This document shows, piece by piece, positions 1 to 12,644 of a stretch of DNA of 64,000 nucleotides. The notes under the pieces are model-generated. The model saw only the letters and a program-made list of their open reading frames with translations, was not told the origin of the DNA and did not search any database. The DNA comes from Anniella stebbinsi (Eukaryota; Chordata; Lepidosauria; Squamata; Anniellidae). The stretch is taken from NCBI GenBank assembly GCA_029215795.1, contig JARDYH010000004.1, positions 206,626,017 through 206,690,016 on the forward strand, read 5' to 3'. Positions within the stretch are counted from its first letter, which is position 1. Each line of letters begins with the position of its first letter. Position numbers and translations under genes: made by a program.

Positions 1-372
1 AGGTTTCTTTTTTGGGCGCAGAGGTGGGGAGGGGGGGAAGGAAGAGGAGATATGATTGTTATATCTTTTTTATGAGGAATATCTCAGGGCCAATGTAGAA
101 GAGTTGTCGGCTACATGCAGCACCATCAAAAAGCCCTTAGAAGCATAGCAGTTACATGTTGTCAGCTTTAGTGCAGAACTGGAAAGTACTGTGAAAAATT
201 GCATGAGACTAGGACAACCAGATGTAAGGAAGAACAGGGTAATAGCAGGGATTTCGGCAGTGGAATTACAGCATGATCCTATGAGATTGCTGTTCTATAG
301 ATAAAGGGCCTTATTGGCCTCTAAGCCTGTCTCACTGACTGACTTCTCGGTGCACTTGGACAGGAATGGAGA

Positions 373-697
373 TAGGGTGACCAGTTAAAATCCAGGTCGG
401 GGCTCATGTAACTTTAACAGTTGTGGAGAAAAGGGAATTTCAGCCAGTGTCATTTGTATGCAATTAGTTCCTGGTGAAATTCCCTCTTCATCACAACTGT
501 TAAAGTTGCAGGGGCCCTGCCTTCTTTTGTATATGGTCACTCTAGTATAGTGCCTGCACCTTTAACTGCTTTGATGAAGAGGGGATATCACCAGGAACTA
601 ATTGCATACAAATGACACTTGCTTAAATTCCCTTTTCTCTACAACTGTTAAAGTTACATGAGCCCTGACCTGGATTTTATCTGGTCAGCCTACCCTA
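373..697. mobile_element. hAT-type palindromic MITE, complete, 8-bp TSD
   Basis: The element starts TAGGGTGACC and ends with the imperfect inverse, and its two arms are nearly complementary over about 150 bp. It is flanked by identical 8-bp direct repeats AATGGAGA (365-372 and 698-705). An 8-bp target duplication with TAGGG-like ends is typical of the hAT superfamily. No transposase is encoded, so it is non-autonomous. Confidence 0.88.
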
Positions 698-1428
698 AAT
701 GGAGAGGCTCATGGATCCAGCGGATCTATGTCTCACCTTCCCCTCCCCTCCCCATTTACCAACACGCCCCTTTTCTCTCTCCCCAACCCTCTTCAGAGCA
801 CACAGTTGTGACCTCGGAATGGGAGCCACCATGGAGTTTTCTGTGGCAGTTGGGAGAGGAAGGGGGTGGTTGGAGGAAAATCCATGCTTAGAATTCCTCT
901 GCAACCCAGGTCATAGGTGTATCTATGGTTTCAGGTAGGGGGAAGCCACCATATCCTACGGTTCCTAGGACATCCTCCCAGGGTCCATAGAATTGCTCTG
1001 TGAGTCATGTACAGTGAGTGAGAAAAGGAGCACGTGCTATACTTCTCTGGTCAGTGGAATTATTAAAGGTACAGAAGCCTAACCTGTCTTTGTCTCTGGT
1101 CACTCTACATGGAACCTTTTCAAAGCAAGGTTATTTCCCTTCCTTAAAGTCAGATAAACAAATAAGCATTGCTCAAGGGAGCCTTCAGAATTTTTCCTTG
1201 GTATATCAATACATGCAGTGTAAATTAAAAGCAAAACCTGCCATCTTAATATTTTGTTTAGAGTTCAGAATAATTATATGAGGCAATCTTTTCCCAATGG
1301 GTTTGCCTTATTGCTCTCTCCTTGTCTCTTAGTTGAAGGATAAAATAGAACAATGCCATTTGATGAAACAACTGCAGAATTCAAATACTAGCAAATGCAT
1401 GTATATCCTTTTCTCTCTGATACTTAGA

Positions 1429-1522
1429 GCCTATCTACACTACTGCTTTAAAATGGTTTATAACAGTTATTAACCGGTTTAAAACCATTATAAACCGTTT
1501 TAAAGCAGTAATGTAGATAGGC
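1429..1522. mobile_element. Short near-perfect palindromic MITE
   Basis: Starts GCCTATCTACAC and ends GTAGATAGGC. The arms share ctactgctttaaaa and its inverse around an AT-rich centre containing ttaaccggttta. A related end is seen at 19,339-19,467. Confidence 0.65.
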
Positions 1523-2139
1523 TTATAGTTTGTGTAGGAAGAATATGCATCAGATCTAACTGTGTTTATTACTGCTTCCCTTTTCATTTCATATAAGTAC
1601 CACTCTCACATTTACTGTTCTCCAGTAGAAGCTGCAAGCAGTACTTTATGATGATTGTAGTATTGCTCAGCCAAAGTACTATCATCTTTTATTTTTCTTC
1701 AAGCAATGAAGACTTGGCTGATGATTCTGTGAAGTGAACTTCTGAGCACAGCTAATGTATAATCAAAGTTGTTATGCCAGAGATAAGAATTAGGCAACTG
1801 AAAGCTTTCATTCTTCTGTGTTATAATCCACTTTGTATTCTCATTTACTGAGACTCCAAATGTTGTTTATTGAATAACATTTTCCCTGAATATTTTTTAA
1901 TGATTTGCTTCCTTATCTAAAATGATGGTCTTCTTTGTAATCCAAAGAAAATATGTTTGCATGGAGCTGAAAAGAAAAGGTCTGCTAAAACACATTCTTA
2001 AACAGGGTGGATTCAGATAGCTCTTTTCCCCATTTTATTATTTCATTTATTTACTGGCCTTGCCTCCGTTTTACTTATAACATTTGTAACAAAGTATTTT
2101 TCTTACATTTCCTTTTTATCTTTATAAAAACCATGGATT

Positions 2140-2264
2140 CAATCCAGATTTAGTCATACTTAGAGAAAACTCCTTGAAATCTGTGGGATTTAAGTTGGTA
2201 ATGAATAACTTAAGTCCCATTGCTTTCAGTGGGTCTACTCTTATTATGAAATCTTGATCCAACC
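2140..2264. mobile_element. Short palindromic dispersed repeat, second copy
   Basis: ttagtcatacttagagaaaactccttgaaatctgtgggatttaagtt is followed by its inverse taacttaagtcccattgctttcagtgggtctactctt and gatccaacccc. Confidence 0.65.
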
Positions 2265-2570
2265 CCATGTGTAGTAAGTTAAGCAGAGAGGTAGCAACTC
2301 TCCCAAGGACCCCAATAAACTTTGTGGCCAAGCAAGAATTTTAACCCAGATTTTCCTACCGCAAGTCTAACACTCTATGTATGGAGTTTGAAGTCAACAT
2401 GCCGTAGGTATCTATGAGAAACCAGGTTGCATCTAAAAGGATCCAACACATTATGGACCTACAGCAACCACATTGTGCAAATAAGAATCCATCATCTGGT
2501 GAACTCTGTGATGTTCTACTGCTTATTGTTATAATTGTATTGCAAGGTTTGTTGTTTATGATATGTATGC

Positions 2571-2594
2571 ATATATATATATATATATATATAT
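2571..2594. repeat. (AT)n microsatellite
   Basis: Twelve AT units. Confidence 0.95.
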
Positions 2595-3426
2595 CACCTT
2601 TAAAAAGGTTAAGAATGCTAACAATTAAGGTAAATGACTAGGCTGAAATGTACTTAATGTTTGTGGTTATAGGTCTTGGTAAGTATAGAGTGATTGGCTG
2701 GTTGTGGGGGAGTGCCTGGATTGGCTGGTTGTGTGCCCGAATGGAAAGTGAGGGGAGAGAGAGAGAGTTAGAGAGAGAGTTTGATGAGTTAAGAGAAGTG
2801 TTTGAATATTGAGAGAGTGAGATAGAGTTTTAGGGAATAGATGATTAGATAAGAAACAGGTTGAAACCATTTAAGAATGTACTGACAGAAACCACTAAGC
2901 TTTGTACCTGTAACCACTATGCAGTAGAACTGAGGAAACCAATAAGCTTGTTGACATGCAATTACTTAAGCTAATAAATTCTTGTTAATTACATCAACTG
3001 GTGTGGTCTTTAGGTGTACCTGAAGAGGGTACGGGTGGCAGTGGAAAAGGGGTAAACTGAGGGCCAGGTTGTTGGGCCGTGGTGCCTAAATAGTAAAGGC
3101 AAGACAGAGGCAGCAGCAAGTGGTCAGAAAACCTCACGAACTCCTTTGGATAACTCTGTTCCATTTGGATGCCATTGTGCAGAGACTGCAAAAAAGAAAA
3201 AGGAAAAAAGAGCAATTATCAGAACCCACCCACAGAGTACCTTAAGCCTTATGCTCTTACGCTTCCTATACAGTAGTTGCTCTTTGGAGGGATGGAGGGA
3301 GAGAGAGAACTTCGCAATTTGATCTTTCTGCAATTTCAGAATTTCCTAAAATACATGGGAAAAAGAAATTGGCTCCCATGCAGTCACTTAAGGATTCATG
3401 TAACTGGTATGTTTTTATTCCTGCAG

Positions 3427-3634
3427 AAGGAAGAAACCCAAAGCAGCTCATGCAAATGTTTCAAAGGACCTTCATTGTCAGAGATTGGTACAATTGCCTG
3501 GATGATCACGCTTAGTGATGCTCTGCATAACTTCATTGATGGGCTAGCTATTGGTGCTTCCTTTACACTGTCCCTGCTTCAGGGAATCAGCACGTCTATA
3601 GCAATCTTGTGTGAAGAGTTTCCTCATGAACTGG
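3427..3634 (+). CDS. SLC39A8: SLC39A8 (ZIP8) coding exon, third from last
   Basis: This exon encodes the metal-binding heart of a ZIP-family (SLC39) divalent metal transporter, which moves Zn2+, Mn2+, Fe2+ or Cd2+ into the cytosol at the plasma membrane. The frame is open and starts on a codon boundary after the acceptor ctgcag. It reads from [21 protein letters not shown] into a membrane segment with HNFIDG, then a second segment ending EEFPHELG. These are the two signature helices (TM4 and TM5) of the LIV-1 ZIP subfamily. The first position of the second motif is E where most LIV-1 members have H, a hallmark of ZIP8 and ZIP14. The donor is G|GTAAGA and leaves phase 1. ZIP8 rather than ZIP14 is chosen from the C-terminus in the last exon. 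Earlier exons are not in the window. Confidence 0.96.
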
Positions 3635-3898
3635 GTAAGATATTTCCCCATCAACTCCAGCTGTTAATACATTCATCTAAGATAGAGTTAGGCAATGTGG
3701 TACCCTTCAGATAAGTCCCAGCCAGAATGGCCATTGCTCAGGGATTATGGGGGTTGTAGTCCAAAACAGCTAGAGTGCACCAGGTTGCCTACTGCTGATC
3801 TATGAGTTTTCTCATAGTACAAGAGCTAACCCTCAAAATGTTCTGTAGCATTTAAATGGAAAAATAGTTTTCTTCTTACAATATTTTATATGTATTGA

Positions 3899-4270
<372 letters not shown>

Positions 4271-4310
4271 TAAAGTGGAAATCATGGAGCATACATCATG
4301 AGGATAAAAT

Positions 4311-4490
4311 TAGGGTGACCAGATAAAATCCAGGTCAGGGCTCATGTAACTTTAACAGTTGTAGAGAAAAGGGAATTTCAGCCAGTGTCATTTGTATGCA
4401 ATTAGTTCCTGGTGAAATCCCTCTTCATCACAACAGTTAAAGTTGCAGGGGCCCTGCCTTCTTTTGTATATGGTCACTCTAGTATAGTGC
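4311..4490. mobile_element. hAT-type MITE, left half only
   Basis: Starts TAGGGTGACCAGATAAAATCC and follows the family through the Ttcctggtgaaat and ggggccctgcc blocks to the centre, then ends. A short inverted remnant (gtgaccatataca) follows at about 4,494. The right arm is missing. Confidence 0.8.
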
Positions 4491-4647
4491 AAGCGTGACC
4501 ATATACAACACTAGTATAGTGTTGTTGTACTACCCAACAACAAAGCATGAGTTCTCAACATGACTTGTTCGAGAAAAATAAACCACACTGCATGGTTAAC
4601 AAGCCACCCTGCAGAAAAACATGCTGTGTTCAGACAACACGATAACC

Positions 4648-4955
4648 TAGGGTGACCAAATAAAATCCATGTAACTTTAACAGCTGTAGAGAAAAGGGAA
4701 TTTCAGCCAGTGTTATTTGTATGCAATTAGTTCCTGGTGAAATTCCCTCTTCATCACAACAGTTAAAGTTGCAGGGGCCCTGCCTTCTTTTGTATATGGT
4801 CACTGTAGTATAGTGCCTGCACTTTTAACTGTTGTGAAGAAGAGGGGATTTCACCAGGAACTAATTGCATACAAATGACACTGGCTGAAATTCCCTTTTC
4901 TCTGCGACTGTTAAAGTTACATGAGCCCTGACCTGGATTTTATCTGGTCAGCCTA
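4648..4955. mobile_element. hAT-type palindromic MITE, complete, 8-bp TSD
   Basis: Same family as 373-697. The exact 8-bp duplications CGATAACC lie at 4,640-4,647 and 4,956-4,963. The ends are TAGGGTGACC and GGTCAGCCTA. Confidence 0.9.
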
Positions 4956-5750
4956 CGATAACCCATGGTGGGTTAGCATGTTGTGTGAATCTAGCCAAAC
5001 TCATGCTCCATCTCTTTTTCTCTCTCACTCTGGATCACCACCCATTCTTTCTCTCCCCCTACCCTGTTAACACGGGGGGGGGGGGGTTGTAAGGTTTTTT
5101 TTTTAGGGCACCTCAGTGGGTGGCAAGCAGGATGTCTGGGGATGCACTGATGCTCACGGACACCACATTGCCTACCTCCTGGTTTACATCCTAGCTTTTC
5201 TTCCAGTTTTTAGAACAATAACTCTCCCCATCAAGTCACTGAACTGCATTTGAAGCTTTGAATATTGGAGCAATTTGGCAGTGTGCATATGTTTGTGAAG
5301 CATGTGGTATGAAAAAAGTAAAGGGACGTGTGTGTGTGTGTGTGTATGTTCACGCATCTAGTAGAGGGGGGATTTGTGGAATATGTCCCAAGAGGTTAAT
5401 TTAAAAACCACACACACTACCCCAACAACTAAACAGAAAATCAATGATAGAAAAGGACAGGTGAGAAAGCATCCAATTAACTTGATGGATAAGACTCAAT
5501 GCAGTTATTCGTTGAGAGATGTAATCACCTCCAAATTAGACGAGAGATGAACAGACCACCACTGAGGTCACTGTGTACTCAATGAGTCCAGTGATAAGTT
5601 TGTGTTTTCTTATGTTGGGTGTGATGAGGTAGGTACGGTATCTCCCAGGCTAAAGTGGAAACATAGCACTATTGATATCTACTGAAAGCTGTCTCCACAA
5701 AAGGCAAAGGGCAACCTAAGAAGCTACAGCTGTTCTCTCTGCTTTCTTTT

Positions 5751-5812
5751 TATCTTAGACTACGTTTTTAATCATCTATCTTAGACTACGTTTTTAATCA
5801 TCATCATCATCA
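5751..5812. repeat. Small tandem duplication plus (ATC)n
   Basis: The unit atcttagactacgtttttaatc occurs twice in tandem and is followed by five or more ATC units. Confidence 0.85.
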
Positions 5813-5816
5813 TCAT

Positions 5817-6500
5817 CTTTTTTCCTTTTATTTTGAATTTAACAAAACAAAACAAAACAAACTGAAAAGAAAAATGAAAAAAGAACAAGAAATTACATGC
5901 ATAGAAATATCAATATTCCATCAAGTACAACATTCTTTTTTTAAAAAAGGGGCGGGGTGGAAGATTATGCATTTGAAGAAAAGCAGAGTAAATACTCATA
6001 TATGTATCCACTAATGAGTGGCACCTATATACCACCTGTTCAAATGTTGATAGCTTGTTAGGTCCTCTGTCCATTGCATTGTGGGAGGTGAACATTTTAT
6101 CTTTTCAATGTTGCAATATCAGTCTTGTGGCTGTCATAAGGGCTCAGAAAATCCATTTGCACTGACCATATGTTAACTTCTAAGAAACCAGTCTATAGTT
6201 TAGGAGGACATGCACATCATTCATTATTAAAGACTGTTCCAATACCAAATTTATCCATATTATGACCTCCTCCTAAAAGGAGATCACTATTGGGCATTGC
6301 CAAAACATATGAATAAAAGAAGCATTAAGTGCATGACATTTCCAACAATTATGCGAATTAGACAAGCCCTTGTTAAAAAGGCATTGTGGAGTCCAATAAA
6401 CCCAAAACAAGGGTTTTTTTTGCTGAATAAGGCATAGCCTAAGATCCATAGAAACTTCAAGTACAGATGCTAAAGCAACAGTCCATTGATTAGGCAAAAT
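5817..6500 (-). mobile_element. L1-type LINE 3' end, 5' truncated
   Basis: Read on the - strand, the 6,497-6,273 frame has C-x2-C followed by HMFWQCPIVISF, the usual end of L1 ORF2 (Cys-Cys ... H-x3-W-x-CP). A non-coding 3' region follows and ends in aaataaaaggaaaaaa at about 5,817. It lies in the last SLC39A8 intron in antisense. Inactive fragment. Confidence 0.68.
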
Positions 6501-7768
6501 GAACTATGTTTATACCAGTGGTGTAGCAGGCTTCTCTGCAGTCCTTAGAGTAGCTGGGGACAATATATTGTTGTGGGCCACTCCTGTTGTGATGCCAAGT
6601 ATTTTTGGGTGGCTTGGTCTTGATGAGGCAATTAAGACCTAATAGCTTTACAAAATGCTTACAAAACATATATCTAACACACACACACACACACAGTGAG
6701 AGATGGATCAACATCTGCATTTTGAGCCTCTCCTTGGGTGTGTTGCTCCGTGGATTGCTATGATCAGTGCCTACAACTACACTACTGGTTTGCACCCCAT
6801 TTTTTAAGTCCACTGTGGCATAATAGGTGATAGGTTTCTCTGTCTACCTTTCAAATCTCTCTGTCTTTAGGTTTCTAAGCCGGAACTATTCATGTTATGT
6901 CTCAACAAAATATAAATAATGTGTGTGAATGGTCAGTACAGAATCCTGCTTTTCTGCTGAATTCCACCCTGTTCTTCTCTATCTAGAAACAGGTAGGATT
7001 TGTTAGAACTCTTGCTTCTCGTTCTTTCACCCCCATGCTTCTCTCATTTATGAGCCAATCTATACTTTATACAGGATGAGCTGTGGCTATTGGGCAGTAC
7101 AGAAATGTAATGAATGAATGAAGGAATAAAGCAAGCAATAGCATTCTTGATTCAGAATGCAGGTAGGAGGGATTCATATTTTGGAATGCTTCCCCATGGG
7201 GAAAAAAAGCTTTCTGCAGATAGTGAAGTAGTACCCGATGGAGAAAGCTTTATTATAGTCCTCTGCCTGGTGTCCTTGTCTCCCACAAGTAGGGAGCTTT
7301 TTATATGGAGCAGATTTCAAAAATTATCTCCAACTTTCATTCTGAAGTGGTACACAGGACTGGTGGTAGAGGTTGGCATTGTTGGGCACCTGCTGAGGTT
7401 CACACCCCAGTAGGGCCCCCACAATCCATTCCCAGAGCCTCCTTGCCCTGCTCCTCAACCTCCTTGCTGCTGCTGTTTACCTGCCCTCTCTGAGCAAGTG
7501 ATAAAAATGAGGAGATGAAGCAGCATCCTCCACTCATGTTCCAATCTCTCTGGGTGATTGTATGGATTGGGCCTAGAGGAAGAGGTCAAACCAATGGGCA
7601 GCAGTGACAGTGGTGAGGAGGAGATGGGCTCTCTCAGAGAGAAAGAGAGAGGAGGGATACTCAAACCCTCCCAAATTTGGAACCAGGATTAGTGGTACAG
7701 TCTAACATTCTATCACTTCAGATTAAAGTTATTATTCACATAAGGATGACATAAGGTATAGATGAATG

Positions 7769-7904
7769 GTGGACAACTTGTGGCCTTTCAGATTTTTTTA
7801 TTTTTGCCTATAATTCCCACAAGCCCTAGCCAGCATAGCCAATGGAGAGGGCTGATGGGAGTCGTAGGCTTAAACATCTGGAGGACAACAAGTTGCCCAC
7901 TCCT
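7769..7904. mobile_element. Short palindromic repeat (CAACTTGTGGCC family)
   Basis: ggacaacttgtggcctttcaga is inverted against catctggaggacaacaagttgcc, with aattcccacaagccctagccagcatagcc between. Other copies in this window are at 3,691-3,797, 11,215-11,352, 19,131-19,255, 23,147-23,263, 36,862-36,972 and 60,431-60,552, in various states of decay. Confidence 0.75.
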
Positions 7905-9394
7905 GGTGTGGATAGACTAGGCCGCAGAGCCAGTTTGCTAAGGACTGTGATATGGAGACCCCTTTAAATTGTTCTATATCATGGCTGCCACATGGAATCA
8001 TCTTTCTGTTTTTTTCACCAAACCCTGGGCTGCTCTCCTCTCTATCCATCCATTAGTAGGCAGGTTCTTTGAAGAAAGATCCTTCTGGGGGCTGCAGCAT
8101 GATGAGACACTTCCCACATCTTCTCTAAAGCCACTTACTGTACTACTGGTGGAATAATATCTAAATAGATGAACAGGTATTGTTAAAATAGAAATTAAGC
8201 TCTAAAAGGTAACTTTGGCAAATGTCAGGAAAACACAAAAGAAAAATATCAAAAAGGAAAATTTGCAAGGAACCCAAATTCTCTGGCTTGTTACCTCCCA
8301 GTGGTCCAAATACTGAGACATAACAGCAGATTGCCCCACCCCTCCTGAGAGGGATAGCTCCAGCACCCTTTGGCCTCAGTATAAGTAAAAACAATGGGTT
8401 TGATCCAGACTTAGAGTAATTAACTTGTCCTATTGATCTCAGTGGGTTTACTCCAAGTATTACTATGTCTTGATTCAGCCCAATGATTTTGTAATGTATA
8501 AAAGGATGACCATGTGGCTATCCTGCATACTTCCTCAGATTCTCAAGAAGAGTCAACAAAGACACAATTTAGGCTGCAATCCTATGTACTTGGGAGTAAG
8601 CCCCATTGAACTTAGTGGAAGAGACCTCTGAGTAAACTTGAATAGAGTAAACATGCTGTTAATTGAGCACAATGAAATGGTCTTTACCATAACTTACTGA
8701 GAGCAAAGCTTTGTTTGTAGTTACCTCTTTGAACCATGATCGTTGTGTTGATAGATTAATTAAAAAAGCCAATGGGAGTGGATGAGCCATAGCTACAGTG
8801 TTCAGAAGCTCTCCAAGATGATGTCTACGGTTCAAAATGCTGCCCACTGTCCCTTCCTTGTGGCAAGGACTAGTTTGTTCAATAGATTCTTTGAACTTTA
8901 GACAACTCTGTGCAAAGCTGATCTCTAGGCAAACCTGTGCTTTTGCTCACTTAAGAAAGGGCTCTCTAAGGGCATTGGTTACATGAAATGTCTCATCAAA
9001 ACTATGGGAGTGTGCAGTTCAGAGCATGACTTCATTTGTATTCAGCCTTCCACAAGCTGCTGTGAGAACAGCATTAAACATCAGAAACTTAGAACTCACT
9101 GTCCTGTTTTACAGTGTCTTGTAAAATAGACATTATTTTAAATGTGTCTGATAATTGCATCTTCTTTTCAGTTTTTTCTCTAGGATCTGGATTTTAAACC
9201 CCCCCCCCCATCCCCTAACCTTAGGGTTCTGGTCCAGATACGGGCTCCTGTGCCTATTTTTTTGAATAAAAATGAAAAGAAGACATAGCAGCTGGAATAA
9301 TATTTAATGTATTTTCAAGTAAGCTCTGTTTTGGCCCTAAGACACAAGGGAAATATCTGAAGAGCGAATCCTGCAACTCTTTACAATAAAACCT

Positions 9395-9692
9395 AACATC
9401 CAGAAAACCCCATACTTGAGTATTGGATGTCTACCACAAGACATAGCGATGGCCACCGATTTGGATGGCTTTAAAAGGGGATTAGACAAATTCCTGGAGA
9501 AGGCTATCAATGGCTACATGCTATCTCCAGTATCAGAATGGCTATGTACACCAGTTGCTGGGGAACATGGGCAAGAGGGTGCTGTTGCACTCATGTTCTG
9601 CTTGTGGGTTTCCTGTGGGCAGCTGGTTGGGCACTGTGAACAGAATGCTGGACTAGATGGACCCTTATGTTCTTCTCTTCTTAAGTATCTAC
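9395..9692 (+). mobile_element. CR1-like repeat segment
   Basis: Ends ggactagatggacccttatgttctt and contains cacagtg-like and ggcaagagggtgctgttgcac blocks that are the reverse complement of 15,537-15,797. The two are copies of one family in opposite orientation. Confidence 0.7.
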
Positions 9693-11214
9693 ATAGGAAA
9701 TTTCAGTAATTGGTACTGTTATCCTGCCAGGCAGCTTTTATTATCTCCCTATGCAATATTGGGGATAGGGTAGAGATGTAGAAAGCCAGTAAGGGTTCAA
9801 TCCTAGGCATATCTAGACTGAAAAAAGTCCTACAACTCCCATGGGTGACTGGAGAAACATGCATAGGATTGGGCCCAAATTGTCTAGGGCCCCTGATGAG
9901 CTCTTGGCTGTGAATTGCCTTGCAGCTCGATTTTAAAATGTGTGGTGGTGGTAATAATAATAATAATAATAACAATAATAATAATGCCCTTCCCTTTTCA
10001 TGAGGCACTGCATGTAACAGAGTCACTATGCAGCAAAAATCTCTACATGGGAGCCAGGATATGTAATTGGGCCTAAGAAAATGGTTTTGATGTGGTGAAA
10101 TCAGTACATGAGCTTGAGGATGAACCATTATTAAACATCTACAGGGATTGAATTACAGAAATTACAGGTTGGGGCTAGGTGGTATTTCAATGAATCACTT
10201 GACCCTACCTAAATTAAGGATTAGAATTTTCAGGTATAGAAAGGAATAGGGATATACACCTCCATGTCTGCAGATGGCAGGCAACATGAAACCTCTAGAT
10301 TAGTTAGGCCTGGTATGAGCACTAGGAGCCTGCCTGGCCATCTGTCTTTGGTTAGTCAAGAATCAAGTAACTTCTTTCCTTAAGCCTCTAGCTTCTCAGC
10401 TTTGCTAGCTCTCAGCTCAAGTTTCCAGTTCCAGCAACTGGACACAGGGACCCTGGTTGAAAAGGTTTCATGCTCTTCAAGCTAGATTTGGGTGCAGCTG
10501 ATCCATGGTCCTGACCTGTCTCTGATAAGAAGGATCATTGTGTTTCTATTTTCTATGCACTGCATTAAGATGGATATTTTATTGTGTAATGAAGTTGGCT
10601 TAGTTCATCACTATTCTCAGCTTTGTTGAAGGGACCACGATAGGAGATGACTGCATCAAAGGCCGTCTTCTGCCTCCATGTATTTCATTACCCCTGTGAT
10701 AGAAAACTTGATTTCCCCCCTGAAAATTCAATTGTGTTAGGAAGATATTTCCAGGGAGCCAGTTCTTGTACTACTAAAGTTTCAGGGGGCTTTGAAAATG
10801 TTGAACTTGATTCTATCTAATCCTTGATAAGCAGCCAGCACAGCAGTTTTGTTGATCTGTATTTGTCAGCACTTTGCAGAAGTTGAAGTTTCTTCAGTGT
10901 CTTTGAATTAATTTCCAAGGAGAGTGTGTTACAATTATCAACTGCAAGTAAGTGGTAGGGATGTGTTTACCTGCCAGGCTAGAGGTGGCTTATGTGGGTT
11001 TTTAATTAGTTTCTTTTTGTTCTGCCTTGATTCTCCACTGGTGTGTGCATGTGTGTGTGTGTATTTTTCTTGGTCACTTAATCAAGATTTGTTGTATAAA
11101 ATTTCTTGTGGTTTCACTAGGTTCCTGGAAATTGCAATTGTTGTTTCCAGTTTGCACGATCTTATAGAAGAAACAAGACAGTGTAAAAAGTGTCAGGTAT
11201 TACTATTTATTTAG

Positions 11215-11352
11215 ATCAGGGCTGGGTAACTTGTGGCTCTCCAGAAGTTGGTGGATTGCAACTCCCATCAGCCCTAGCCAGCATGGCCAGTGATGAAGGA
11301 TGATGGACATTGTAGTCCAACAACATTTGGAGGACCACAAATGGCCCTACCA
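11215..11352. mobile_element. Short palindromic repeat (CAACTTGTGGCC family)
   Basis: gggtaacttgtggctctccagaagtt against acatttggaggaccacaaatgg, with the shared centre actcccatcagccctagccagcatggcc. Confidence 0.75.
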
Positions 11353-12494
11353 TTGAGGGTGGGGGGAAAATGAATTTCTGTTGCTTGTTTACTGGACTTG
11401 CAACCAACTAACCCCAATTGCTCTGTGTGGGTAACAATACAATTTTATATATCCAAACTCCAGCCAATTGAAATGAAATAAATATTAGGATTCTGCAGTA
11501 GCCAGTGTAGAGGAGGAACTTCAGGACACTGTTTCAGGGCCATGAAAGGAACAGGAGAATTTTCATCCATGCTGATATCAAGCAGAAGGTGGTGGAGGAA
11601 GCAGGAAGTGCCTCAGTCAGCACTGTGTAAGCATGTTGGCCTCAGTAACCTCAACAGCCTGTGAAAGTGGTACTGACCAGTCAGCAAACACAGGGCCAGC
11701 CCTACCATTAGGCAAAGTGAAGCAGTTGTCTTAGGCAAATGATGGGAAGCAGCAGCAAGGTATTGGAAGAGAGAATTGTCTGCCATGTGGCCTGCCTTGG
11801 ACCTACTAAGCTTGCTGCTTTCTGGTGTGATAGAAGATGCTATCCCATTGTCAGTGCTGAAGATTCAACTAACAGTCCAGTTGGCTTTTGTACATGGAAT
11901 GGGCCAGTCTTGAGCAAATACATGCTTGCATGGTGCAGACTCAAGAACCCTGTTTCTGCTTCCCTGCCTGCCAACAGTTTGTTAAGGCTGGGAATTCTGC
12001 TCCCTTGATTGTCCTACAGCAGTGTTTCCTACCTGTAAACCTCTTTAGAGGCTGTAGCTGTTAGGCCTGTACCTCCATAATAGCATAACCCTGTTAATTA
12101 TAAGTCAACCCAGAAGAAAAGGTCTTCACTCTTTCCTCACATTCCTCAGACTTGTAGGACAAGTCACTGGGAAGTTCATCTGCACAAGATGGATGTAAGT
12201 CCCTGAAACTAAGAAGAGAGGCTCAGAACTGAGTAGACAGCAGAAAGTACAATTCCTGATGTTCATTTCTTGGTGAAGTAATCACTTGGACACAATATCC
12301 AGGCTGGGCATTGCCCCAAATCATTGCTTTTCTAGTAGCTTAGGAATCGAAGCCAATCTTATACAGTAATGTAAAATAAATCAATGGATGCATTAAAGAA
12401 AATTGATATGCTAATGTGACATGTTTTGCCACCAGATGGCAACACCTACCTAAAAATGTTTCTCTCTCTTTTTCTCCTCCCTCCCTCGCTCCAG

Positions 12495-12644
12495 TTCCCA
12501 GAGATGAATGACATGTTGAGACAGAAAGTAACCGGAAGGAAAACTGATCTCGCCTTTTTCCTGATCCAAAACGCTGGCTTGCTCACAGGGTTTACTGCAA
12601 TATTGCTGATCACCCTGTATGCAGGAGATATTGAACTGGAATGA
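12495..12644 (+). CDS. SLC39A8: SLC39A8 (ZIP8) last coding exon and stop
   Basis: A pyrimidine-rich tract and ccag acceptor at 12,491-12,494 precede 49 codons and TGA at 12,642-12,644. The peptide starts [16 protein letters not shown], has a final hydrophobic helix (TM8) with [18 protein letters not shown], and ends AGDIELE. An IELE-type C-terminus is the ZIP8 ending as I know it, and ZIP14 ends differently, so this supports the symbol. The three exons sum to 540 coding nt, exactly 180 codons. The intron in front is long (4,184-12,494, 8,311 bp) and filled with mobile elements, yet all splice sites are canonical. Confidence 0.96.
   Translation, partial: FPEMNDMLRQKVTGRKTDLAFFLIQNAGLLTGFTAILLITLYAGDIELE

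Larger units (their letters stand above)
1..3426 (+). other. SLC39A8: Intron of SLC39A8, upstream part
   Basis: No exon-like frame with splice signals and ZIP8 similarity is seen before 3,427, so this is taken as intron. It holds a hAT MITE (373-697), a short palindromic element (1,429-1,522), a dispersed repeat (2,140-2,264), an AT microsatellite (2,571-2,594) and a purine-rich GAGA-type tract (about 2,745-2,830). Confidence 0.7.

Noticed and set aside
3277..3426. Extension of the SLC39A8 exon upstream to an ATG at 3,277
   Set aside because: The open frame before 3,427 lacks ZIP8 similarity and a perfect acceptor (ctgcag) sits at 3,421-3,426. The ATG is intronic.
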